Below, piece by piece: positions 51,268 through 57,186 of a stretch of 57,186 bases of DNA (positions are counted from its first letter, which is position 1; each line of letters begins with the position of its first letter). The notes under the pieces are model-generated. The model worked only from the letters and a program-made list of their open reading frames with translations, was not told the DNA's origin and did not search any database. A program made the position numbers and the translations under genes. Source of the stretch: Spirochaetaceae bacterium (lineage in GTDB: Bacteria > Spirochaetota > Spirochaetia > Treponematales > Treponemataceae); NCBI GenBank assembly GCA_017614995.1, contig JAGAAX010000013.1:1-57186 (forward strand). Direction: 5' to 3'.

Positions 51268-53475
51268 TTACTTTGAGAAGCGTTGCTTCATACGCTCCAG
51301 TATCTGCTGCGCCATTTCGTTTGAGACTTCGGTCTGCGGTTCGTGGTATTCAACAAGATTTGCCGGAATTTCGTCTAAAAACGGCGACGGCGTGCATTCA
51401 ACCACAGTCTGCATTTTGCGGCGGTGGCGGCAGCTTGAAAGAAAGAGCTTCTGCTGTGCGCGCGTAATTGCAACATAAAAAAGCCGCCGCTCTTCTTCTA
51501 TGTTGCCGTCGCCTTCTTCAAGCGAGCGCGCATGCGGAATAATTCCGTCTTCACAGCCGATTATAAACACAACAGGAAATTCAAGGCCCTTTGAAGCGTG
51601 GATTGTCATCAAATTGACTTTGCCCTTGTCAGAATCATCGTCCATGTCGTCTCTTGAAAGCAGGGTGATTCTGTTAAGATAGGCAAAAAGCCCGGTATCA
51701 AAATTGTCCGGGTTGTTTTCCCAGACTTCAACTGAATTGATAAGGCTTTCTATGTTCAAAAACTTGTAGCGCGCCGCCTTTTCGTTTTTCTGATATTCGG
51801 AGATGAGATAACTCCAATAGTCAATTTCGTCTACCATTGTGCGGATTTTTTTTGCAAGACCTTTGCCGCTGAGCATTGACTGCCGGTGCTTTTCGATAAA
51901 ACAGACAAATGCGCTTAGCTCGGCGCGCGTCTTCGCGTTCAGCATATCGGGAACATCAAAAGGCGCATAGAACACTGGTTCAACTGTTTTTTTGCCGGAA
52001 TATTCTGCCGCGTCAAAGTCTTTGTCGTTTGCGGCAGCTTCAAACAAATCTTTTATAGAACCGTTCCAGCCTGCGTTCTCACCTGAACCGCTTGTGCTGC
52101 TTGAATCATCTGAATCAAACAGCGAATTCTGTTCATCGTCGCCGTCTTTGGCAGAAGGTTCTGCGGCAAGAAGTGCCTGAATTGCCGTCCAAAGCGAACA
52201 TTCATGCTCTTTTGCAACGGCGGAAATATCCTCGATTGCCTTGCGCCCAAGACCGCGTCGCGGCGTGTTGATAATTCTTAAAAGATTTATGTCGTCGTCA
52301 TGGTTTGCAATAACGCGGAGGTAGCTTATAACGTCTTTGATTTCCTTGCGCTGATAAAAGCTTGTGCCGCCCGACATCATGTAGGGAATATTGTTCTCAA
52401 GAAAAGATTCTTCAAGCGCGCGGCTCAGCGTGTTCGCCCTTATAAGCACGCCGAAATCATCATATTTGCGCTGTTCAGACATGCAGATAGACTGAATTGT
52501 TTCAGACACAAAATCAGCTTCGTCAGCCTCGTTTTCAGGCATGTAGATTTCAATTGGACGGCCCGAACCGTTGCCAGACCACAGCGACTTGTCTTTTCGG
52601 TTTGTGTTGTGCGAAATTACGCCGTTTGCCGCCGCAAGAATTGTCTCGGTTGAGCGGTAGTTCTGCTCAAGGCGGATTTCCTTTACATCAGGAAAGTCTT
52701 TTTCAAACATTCTGATGTTTTCGTAATTTGCGCCGCGCCACGAATAGATTGACTGGTCATCATCGCCGACGACAGCCACATTTTTGTCAGCAAGCGCGTG
52801 CATAAACTGATACTGCTGAATGCTTGTGTCCTGAAATTCGTCTACCATGATGTACTTGTACCTTTCGCGGTATTTTGCAAGCACTTCAGGGAACTCGCGG
52901 AAAAGTTTGAGTGGCAGCGTAATCAGGTCGTCAAAATCTACGGCGTTATAAAGCTTAAGCCCTGCCTGATATTCTTCGTAAAGCTTTTTGTACTGGTCGT
53001 TGGCGTGCTGCCAGTCCCAGCGCCCAATCTTGATGTTTGAAAAAAGATTCCCGATTTTATAGACATCGAGCGCGTCAGCGGAAAAACCAAGCTCGCGCCC
53101 AGTTTCTTTTATAAGCTGGTTTCTGTCGGTCTCGTCATAAATGCTGAAATTGCTCCGCCAGCCGAGCTTGTCGATGTCCTGACGCAATATTCTTACGCCA
53201 AAAGCGTGGAATGTTGATACTGTAAGATTTTGAAGCTTTCTTCCGGTCAGTTCTTTGATGCGCTCTTCCATTTCTCTTGCGGCCTTGTTCGTAAAGGTGA
53301 GCGCAAGAATCTGGCTTTGGGGAATGTTATTGTCAAGCATGTGCGCCATGCGGTAAGTAATTACGCGCGTCTTGCCCGAACCTGCTCCGGCAATTATCAG
53401 CAGCGGCCCTTCAAAAGTTGTCACCGCCTCAAACTGCTCTTTGTTAAGCTCTTTCTTCAATTTCTCAACATTCAT
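51268..53475 (-). CDS. UvrD/PcrA-family superfamily 1 DNA helicase
   Basis: The 735-residue protein is a 3'-5' SF1A helicase for repair and replication restart. Motifs are in order: Walker A GAGSGKT (30-36), Ia, II (VDEFQDTS), III (DDDQSIYSWRGA), IV (LEQNYRST), V (TIHASKGLEFPVVF) and VI (YVAITRAQQKLFLS). An acidic Ser/Gly-rich insertion (about 440-475, with FDSDDSSSTSGSGENAG) breaks domain 2. The C-terminal tail is short, without the PcrA RNA-polymerase-binding Tudor domain being evident. Its promoter is TTGAAT-17-TAAAAT, ending 8 nt before the ATG. Confidence 0.92.
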   Translation of the reverse strand: MNVEKLKKELNKEQFEAVTTFEGPLLIIAGAGSGKTRVITYRMAHMLDNNIPQSQILALTFTNKAAREMEERIKELTGRKLQNLTVSTFHAFGVRILRQDIDKLGWRSNFSIYDETDRNQLIKETGRELGFSADALDVYKIGNLFSNIKIGRWDWQHANDQYKKLYEEYQAGLKLYNAVDFDDLITLPLKLFREFPEVLAKYRERYKYIMVDEFQDTSIQQYQFMHALADKNVAVVGDDDQSIYSWRGANYENIRMFEKDFPDVKEIRLEQNYRSTETILAAANGVISHNTNRKDKSLWSGNGSGRPIEIYMPENEADEADFVSETIQSICMSEQRKYDDFGVLIRANTLSRALEESFLENNIPYMMSGGTSFYQRKEIKDVISYLRVIANHDDDINLLRIINTPRRGLGRKAIEDISAVAKEHECSLWTAIQALLAAEPSAKDGDDEQNSLFDSDDSSSTSGSGENAGWNGSIKDLFEAAANDKDFDAAEYSGKKTVEPVFYAPFDVPDMLNAKTRAELSAFVCFIEKHRQSMLSGKGLAKKIRTMVDEIDYWSYLISEYQKNEKAARYKFLNIESLINSVEVWENNPDNFDTGLFAYLNRITLLSRDDMDDDSDKGKVNLMTIHASKGLEFPVVFIIGCEDGIIPHARSLEEGDGNIEEERRLFYVAITRAQQKLFLSSCRHRRKMQTVVECTPSPFLDEIPANLVEYHEPQTEVSNEMAQQILERMKQRFSK

Positions 53476-53483
53476 AGGCGGCT

Positions 53484-53512
53484 ATTTTACGCGTTTTTGC
53501 AGATGCATTCAA
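53484..53512 (-). promoter_or_regulatory. Promoter of the UvrD/PcrA-like gene
   Basis: On the minus strand TTGAAT (53507-53512), 17 nt, TAAAAT (53484-53489), then 8 nt to the ATG. No ribosome-binding site lies between, so the transcript may be leaderless. Confidence 0.55.
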
Positions 53513-53556
53513 GCACTTGAATATGCGCGCAAAGAATAGCAGAATCAGTGTAAGCA

Positions 53557-53578
53557 TGGTATAATGAAAGTAAGGAGG
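53557..53578 (+). promoter_or_regulatory. Extended -10 and ribosome-binding site of the toxin-antitoxin operon
   Basis: TGG-TATAAT (-10 at 53560-53565) followed by TAAGGAGG (53571-53578), 8 nt before the antitoxin ATG. No -35 is evident. No clear operator palindrome is seen. Confidence 0.6.
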
Positions 53579-53586
53579 AACGGATT

Positions 53587-53814
53587 ATGTCTTATGAAGC
53601 AGTTTTAGAACAGATAAAAAATGCTCCTGAAGCTTGTCTTGACGAAATCTCGCAGATAATCAGCTATGTTGTTTACCGCTACGAGAAAGAAAACGAAGAA
53701 TTTAATGACGTTACAAAAGCTGCTCTGGAAGAAGTTGAGCAGATGAAGAAAAATCCTTCACTTGGAAAATCTTATACTGATGTTGACCAAATGATGCAGG
53801 AGCTTCTTGCATAA
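53587..53814 (+). CDS. Type II antitoxin, RelB-like
   Basis: The 75-residue acidic, helical protein is the first gene of an apparent toxin-antitoxin pair. It shows the typical short length, an N-terminal helical part that could form a ribbon-helix-helix-like dimer, and a C-terminal tail (LGKSYTDVDQMMQELLA) of the kind that wraps the toxin. It has a strong ribosome-binding site. Its stop codon overlaps the toxin start as TAATG. The antitoxin family is inferred mainly from the downstream YafQ-like gene. Confidence 0.7.
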   Translation: MSYEAVLEQIKNAPEACLDEISQIISYVVYRYEKENEEFNDVTKAALEEVEQMKKNPSLGKSYTDVDQMMQELLA

Positions 53815-54091
53815 TGTACACCGTAAAACCGACCACTCAGTTCAAAAAGACTTGAAGCTCGCTCAAAAACGGGGTTATGACATTCAGGCTATTACAGAGA
53901 TAATTAAAAAACTCGCCGCAGGAGAATCTCTTCCTGAGAAAAACCATGATCATGCTTTGGCAGGAAATTACAAAGGCTGTAGGGAATGCCATATTGCCCC
54001 AGACTGGCTTTTAATCTATGAAATTGTAGAAACAGAGCTGATTTTATATTTGACCCGTACCGGTACTCATGCAGATCTTTTTGGAAAATAG
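53814..54091 (+). pseudogene. YafQ/RelE-type mRNA interferase toxin with a -1 frameshift
   Basis: The ATG at 53814 overlaps the antitoxin stop and encodes MYTVKPTTQFKK, the usual YafQ-like start, but this frame stops at 53855. The rest of the toxin (DLKLAQKRGYDI... to RECHIAPDWLLIYEI and RTGTHADLF) continues in the -1 frame. A run of five A at 53844-53848 needs one more A to join them. The C-terminal part keeps the YafQ residues expected for catalysis (the His of RECHIAPDW and of RTGTHADLF). The frame open from TTG 53807 gives an N-terminus that is out of phase with the family. Either the toxin is inactivated, or it is made by slippage. Confidence 0.7.
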
Positions 54092-54125
54092 CGGTAAAAC
54101 AATTGCAGAGAACTATTGCGCACCC

Positions 54126-54158
54126 AGGAATCTTGGAAAAAAAGGGATATACAAAATG
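54126..54158 (+). promoter_or_regulatory. Conserved leader, copy 1
   Basis: AGGAATCTTG, then GGGATATACAAA directly before ATG. The same elements with identical spacing (30 nt to ATG) precede the gene at 54999 (leader 54969-55001). It includes the ribosome-binding site. Confidence 0.6.
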
Positions 54159-54743
54159 AAAATGAAACGGAAAATAAGTGCATTATTGTTTTTATGTATT
54201 TCAGCTTTTGCTTTCTGCAAATCGCAAAAAGAAATTAAACAACCGCAGGAACTTGAAGAAATTATAGAGCAACACCCTTTAGTTGAAAAAGCAGAAATCT
54301 ATGAAGTTTATTATCATTCGTTATTAAAAGTAATATTTTACAAGTCGAGGGGTGAAGAACCAAAATGTTCTTATAGTTTTGATTTGGATTTGACTTTGAC
54401 GAATGGGCATGAAATTACGTTCAAAATGATCAAATCAGATTTGACATTTGGAAAATGGGGCTCAATACATCATGTTAACAAAGTTTACTTTTGCTCTGCA
54501 GATAATAAGGATAACAGCCAAAACGGAATAATCAAATTTAAAGATCTTTGTAAAGCAACAGATATAAATTATTTTAATCTATATTCAGTACTGGATAATT
54601 ACAAGGACTTTTGCAAATTGTTAAATTCAATACCTTATGTTCTTGATAAAAATGCTGAAAAGTTATGTGCAAAATATTCTTATAGGGATTATGTAGATCT
54701 TTATAGATTCAATGATGCTTTTATAGAAATACCTATAGAATGA
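54156..54743 (+). CDS. Small exported protein, paralogue of the 54999 gene
   Basis: ATG 54156 gives 195 residues; the frame open from 54069 has no ribosome-binding site, and a second ATG (54162) lies just downstream. A signal peptide (KMKRKISALLFLCISAFAFC) is present; it is not a clean lipobox because Phe precedes Cys. The mature part has alternating strands and helices with no recognised motif. ELEEIIEQHPLVEKAEIYEV resembles the start of the next gene product (ENPNVESVKM). The two share a conserved leader with AAGG-GATATACAAA. The gene is AT-rich. Function unknown. Confidence 0.6.
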   Translation: MKMKRKISALLFLCISAFAFCKSQKEIKQPQELEEIIEQHPLVEKAEIYEVYYHSLLKVIFYKSRGEEPKCSYSFDLDLTLTNGHEITFKMIKSDLTFGKWGSIHHVNKVYFCSADNKDNSQNGIIKFKDLCKATDINYFNLYSVLDNYKDFCKLLNSIPYVLDKNAEKLCAKYSYRDYVDLYRFNDAFIEIPIE

Positions 54744-54998
54744 GTAAAGGTTTAATATAAGAGGGAACAATCTTTAATAGATAAATCTAAAATTCTGGCA
54801 TTGACAGTCATCTGTCCAAAAAAGCTGAATAAAAAATGTAACAAGAGAGAGGGTAATGAACAAAAACACCCAGAAAATGAAATAAAAAAAGTATTAGGTT
54901 TTGAGTAAATCTCTTGAATATGTCATTGCCGTGCTTGACACTGCGATGTTTGTAAAGCAAACTCGGTTAGGAATCTTGCCCCTAAAAGGATATACAAA
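54744..54998. other. Intergenic region without a supported gene
   Basis: This AT-rich 255-bp gap holds a stretch of about 48 open codons without a start codon, ending at a TAA near 54909, a small hairpin (GTTTG/CAAAC, 54948-54962), one copy of a short dispersed repeat (54922-54940) and the second conserved leader (54969-55001). A TTGACA at about 54803 has no clear -10. Confidence 0.5.
54922..54940 (+). repeat. 19-bp dispersed repeat, copy 1
   Basis: GTCATTGCCGTGCTTGACA. An inverted copy with 16 of 19 matches lies at 55659-55677. The two flank the 54999-55595 gene. Confidence 0.5.
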
Positions 54999-55595
54999 AT
55001 GAAAAAAGTATTAATCTGCCTTATTTTATTGTCTGCCACAGTTACGGCTTGTTTTGCTTCGGGAAATAAAGAAGAACAGAAAAAACTGGAAAACATGTTT
55101 TATGAAAATCCTAATGTTGAATCTGTGAAAATGAGACAAGACGGAAAAGCTGATTATGGTTCTTTTCTTAAACCTACTTTTCATGTAGAAATAGCATTAA
55201 AGAATGGCGGTTTTTTCTCTGCAAATTATTGTGACACAATAGATATGAACAAAGAACTTGAAGTCGAGTTGATTGGTGAATACAATGTTTCCTTTTTGTA
55301 TCGTTCAAAGAAAATTGAAGATAAAGAAAGAATAATAAGCATGGGAGTAAATGCATATATAGCAGGATCAAATTTTTTAAATTTGCCAATTAATACAATT
55401 GACGATTTTATTGATTATTATGATACAATATACAACATAGTAAAAGAATTATCAAAAGAAACATTTGAAGAACGAAAAGCAAGAAGACATATGCATTATC
55501 AAGATTCTGATTTTCTGAAGCACTATGGAAATTATGAAACAGAAGATTATTGGGGCTATATTTTTGCAAAACAGAAAGATGAGTTATGGTGGTAG
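54999..55595 (+). CDS. Small lipoprotein of unknown function
   Basis: The 198-residue product has a lipoprotein signal (SATVTAC, Cys18). The mature protein is charged, with predicted strands near 60-130 and helices near 145-175. It shows weak similarity to its neighbour in the first 60 residues (ENPNVESVKM against EQHPLVEKAEI) and the same leader sequence, so the two are likely old tandem duplicates. The C-terminal half differs. AAAAGGAT is the ribosome-binding site. It is flanked by inverted copies of a 19-bp repeat. Function unknown. Confidence 0.6.
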   Translation: MKKVLICLILLSATVTACFASGNKEEQKKLENMFYENPNVESVKMRQDGKADYGSFLKPTFHVEIALKNGGFFSANYCDTIDMNKELEVELIGEYNVSFLYRSKKIEDKERIISMGVNAYIAGSNFLNLPINTIDDFIDYYDTIYNIVKELSKETFEERKARRHMHYQDSDFLKHYGNYETEDYWGYIFAKQKDELWW

Positions 55596-55735
55596 CTTTT
55601 ATTTAAATATATGCTAAGCCTAAAACTGAAAACTCTTAGAATTACAAAGAAATTCCCATGTCAAGCCCGACATTGACTCAATTCTGCCAGAAAAATCATC
55701 TCCTAGATTAATTCCAATGCAAATTCTATATGTGA
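55596..55735. other. Intergenic region before the hairpin array
   Basis: No gene seen. It contains the second 19-bp dispersed repeat copy (55659-55677) and otherwise AT-rich sequence leading into the array. Confidence 0.5.
55659..55677 (-). repeat. 19-bp dispersed repeat, copy 2 (inverted)
   Basis: Reverse complement reads GTCAATGTCGGGCTTGACA, 16 of 19 bases identical to the copy at 54922-54940. Confidence 0.5.
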
Positions 55736-56020
55736 TTTGATCACGCATCTTGAAAGCTACTAGTCTTATCATAAGATTCTTTCACGCACAGTGAAAGAAT
55801 CTTATGATAAGGTTTGCTTCTGCACAGTGAAAGCTATGAATCTTATGATAAGGTTTACTTCCGCACAGTGAAAGTTACGAATCTTATCATAAGGTTTGCT
55901 CCTGCACAGTGAAAGCTATGAATCTTATGATAAGGTTTGTTGCCGCACGCTGAAAGCAACAAATCTTATGATAAGGTTTGCTCCTGCACAGTGAAAGCTA
56001 TGAACCTTATCATAAGGTTT
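55736..56020. repeat. Tandem 41-bp hairpin array
   Basis: Seven copies of the 11-bp palindrome CTTATSATAAG begin at 55765, 55801, 55842, 55883, 55924, 55965 and 56006; the last six are spaced exactly 41 bp apart. Flanks make it AAYCTTATSATAAGGTT. Between palindromes a second hairpin recurs with loop GCACA. In the first unit it is a perfect 10-bp stem, and with the flanking palindromes it forms a perfect 21-bp stem (55765-55785 with 55791-55811). Arms change together in other copies: GCTT/AAGC becomes ACTT/AAGT at 55857 and GTTGC/GCAAC at 55939. A degenerate unit precedes the array. It is followed by the DUF6261-like gene. Confidence 0.85.
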
Positions 56021-56070
56021 TGTAAAATCATGCTTGAAAAGCCTTTTTTTAGGTGATTTTTAGTTTCCAG

Positions 56071-56098
56071 TTGCAGAATGTTGATGTATTCTTAATAA
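56071..56098 (+). promoter_or_regulatory. Candidate promoter of the DUF6261-like gene
   Basis: TTGCAG (56071-56076), 16 nt, TAATAA (56093-56098), 24 nt before the ATG, which has AGGAG as ribosome-binding site. Confidence 0.4.
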
Positions 56099-56122
56099 AG
56101 ATTCATAAAAACAGGAGAGGCT

Positions 56123-56839
56123 ATGAATAAAGTAAAGAATATTATCCGCAACAGTGAAATTGACACGCTTTCGGATACGATTATCCGGTTTTTTAAGGCG
56201 GACAAAGAGGCGCAGAAGGACGCTTTTTTGAGTTCGGCAATCGGGGAGCTTGAGGAGCTTTCAGAGAAGATTACCACTGCCAGTCTGCAGGACAAAAGGC
56301 TTTCTACGCTTGAAACGGCTGACGGCGAAAGAAACAAGGCTATAAAAACGCTCGGAACTGTGCTTAACGGCTATGCGGCGCTTCCGATTGAGAGCAAGAA
56401 GGCGCAAGCCGTTCCGCTTAAGGCAATTTTTGACAAATACGCAAAGGGCAGAATAACAAGGGAAAGCTACGCGGCTAAATCTTCTTTGATTGAAAGCATG
56501 TTGCAGGACTTTGCCGCCGCTTCACTCTCGACGAACATCAGCGGCTTAGAAGGTGTCGCCGAATCAATCGCGCTAATCCGCACAGCTCAAGACGATTTTG
56601 CAAAAGCCAACGACGACTTTTTAGACGCAAGCGTAAACAAGGGCGCGTCTGCCACCAGCTTCAACAAGCAGATTGCGCTGCTCATAAACGAAAAGCTTGT
56701 TCCATACCTCAACGCCATGCTCCTCACCGGCAACGCCAGGTGCTCAGATTTTGCCAAAAACATAGAAGAAGAAATCCGCCGCATAAATGAGGCAATTGCC
56801 AAGCGCGGTTCTTTTCGCAACAGCTCAATCGACAAATAA
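56123..56839 (+). CDS. DUF6261-like protein of unknown function
   Basis: The 238-residue protein is almost wholly helical and soluble. Features are an IRNSE start, a charged LQDKRLSTLETADGERNKAIKTLGTVLNGY segment, an AIFDKYAKGRITRESYAAKSSLIESMLQDF segment, and a tail with EEIRRINEAIAKRGS. The D..R....L...V..Y and later N-x-x-F-x-like segments fit the DUF6261 family I know from Bacteroidetes and Treponema. No function is established. GC content rises relative to the genes just upstream. It lies about 100 bp downstream of the hairpin array, so the two may be linked. I cannot tell whether it binds DNA, RNA or protein. Confidence 0.6.
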   Translation: MNKVKNIIRNSEIDTLSDTIIRFFKADKEAQKDAFLSSAIGELEELSEKITTASLQDKRLSTLETADGERNKAIKTLGTVLNGYAALPIESKKAQAVPLKAIFDKYAKGRITRESYAAKSSLIESMLQDFAAASLSTNISGLEGVAESIALIRTAQDDFAKANDDFLDASVNKGASATSFNKQIALLINEKLVPYLNAMLLTGNARCSDFAKNIEEEIRRINEAIAKRGSFRNSSIDK

Positions 56840-57129
56840 AGCTTATTCGGCGAAATTCTTTTCGCACCAGCTTAATCTACAAATTTAGTTTACTCGGCGA
56901 AAAGTGTCGGAGTTTTTGTTTCACAAAAACTGCTACGCAAAACCGGCAGCTTGAGAACTGGCGCAAGGACAGCGGAACGTGGTTCGAAAACACTCTGCTT
57001 GTTGTCGTCGCGAAAGCGACATGTTTATAGTTTCCATACAACAAGCAGCGTGTAGCGCGTTATAACATCATCAACTTAAGACACTTTTTAAAATCTAAGA
57101 AAAAGGATAGAATTTTCCCGGGTGGGGAA
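56840..57129. other. Intergenic region with several palindromes
   Basis: No supported gene. It holds a palindrome AGTTTTTGT-TTC-ACAAAAACT (56911-56931), a cruciform-like repeat (56996-57047: TGCTTGTTGT with ACAACAAGCA, enclosing a GTCGC-GAAA-GCGAC hairpin at 57007-57020) and the inverted repeat AGAATTTTC (57109-57117) with GAAAATTCT (57134-57142). Confidence 0.6.
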
Positions 57130-57186
57130 ATGAGAAAATTCTTAAATATAAGACAGGAAAACGGGTATCAAAGAATATACGAAAGA
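57130..57186 (+). CDS. Possible gene start cut by the window edge
   Basis: ATG 57130, preceded by a GGTGGGG run, opens a 19-codon frame reading MRKFLNIRQENGYQRIYER to the end of the window with no stop. The beginning resembles the start of some IS1634- or IS4-type transposases, but 19 residues cannot support a call. The inverted repeat at 57109-57142 surrounds the start. Confidence 0.3.
   Translation, partial: MRKFLNIRQENGYQRIYER

Noticed and set aside
53841-53860. Programmed -1 frameshift signal in the toxin gene
   Set aside because: The slippery site C-AAA-AAG is not a full X-XXY-YYZ heptamer, and no strong downstream stem or upstream Shine-Dalgarno stimulator is seen, so a simple one-base deletion is more likely.
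53807-54091. Toxin starting at TTG 53807
   Set aside because: Its first 13 residues are an out-of-frame reading of the true YafQ-like N-terminus, which starts at ATG 53814.
54750-54909. Short open stretch of about 48 codons before the second lipoprotein
   Set aside because: It lacks a start codon and ribosome-binding site and encodes no recognisable motif.
55736-56020. CRISPR array
   Set aside because: The sequence between the palindromes is itself repeated rather than unique, the spacing is 41 bp in total, and no cas gene is in the window.

Overview
The window looks like a chromosomal segment of a spirochaete, most likely a gut or rumen Treponema. The evidence is a FlaA periplasmic-flagellar sheath protein, a spirochaete-type radical SAM/SPASM protein, a double-membrane assembly set (TamB, BamA, Skp), Lnt, moderate-to-low GC with long A/T runs, and conserved housekeeping genes (rho, rpmE, rpsT, HU, mutS, mutL, tmk, rex). 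No rRNA, phage or recognisable transposase gene was found. The assignment rests on gene content only.

Layout. 1-4.2 kb: a GNAT acetyltransferase, a WYL regulator, a polytopic membrane protein and a tmk operon. 4.2-11.9 kb: tamB-bamA-skp, an outer-membrane assembly operon ending in a clear terminator. 12-20.9 kb: mutS, a ComF-like phosphoribosyltransferase, a FliG-N-like small protein, a U32-like unknown, a small P-loop kinase, nadE and thrC. 20.9-24.3 kb: xseA-xseB-mutL as an overlapping repair operon on the minus strand. 24.3-30.9 kb: four overlapping or abutting genes (SPASM radical SAM, GT-A-like transferase, an SpsF/PseG/methyltransferase fusion, ATP-grasp) that read as one sugar or surface-glycan modification pathway. 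30.9-33.6 kb: amidase, GerMN-like protein, then flaA on its own strong promoter. 33.7-43.1 kb: RelA/SpoT-TPR protein, tRNA-Glu, a JAMM-DinG helicase fusion, a zinc ribbon, rpsT, HU, lnt-bactofilin, rho and rpmE.

43.1-46 kb is a disturbed patch. An 89-bp copy of the rpmE 3' end plus its terminator recurs 1692 bp downstream, bracketing an AT-rich GT-C-like membrane gene. Next come truncated remnants of an XRE-type regulator and an acyltransferase-3, then a GT-D (DUF1792-like) glycosyltransferase. 46-53.5 kb: rex-rlmK-like operon, a GntP-family permease, a methyltransferase, an ankyrin lipoprotein and a UvrD/PcrA helicase. 53.6-57.2 kb is accessory: a RelB/YafQ-like toxin-antitoxin pair whose toxin carries a -1 frameshift in an A-run, two small exported proteins with a shared leader, a 41-bp tandem array of covarying hairpins, and a DUF6261-like gene.

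The most interesting candidates for undescribed biology are the hairpin array next to the DUF6261-like gene (55.74-56.84 kb), the SPASM/SpsF-PseG-methyltransferase/ATP-grasp cluster, the duplicated rpmE tail, and a set of genes whose -10 box lies 6-8 nt before the start codon with no ribosome-binding site, suggesting leaderless mRNAs.
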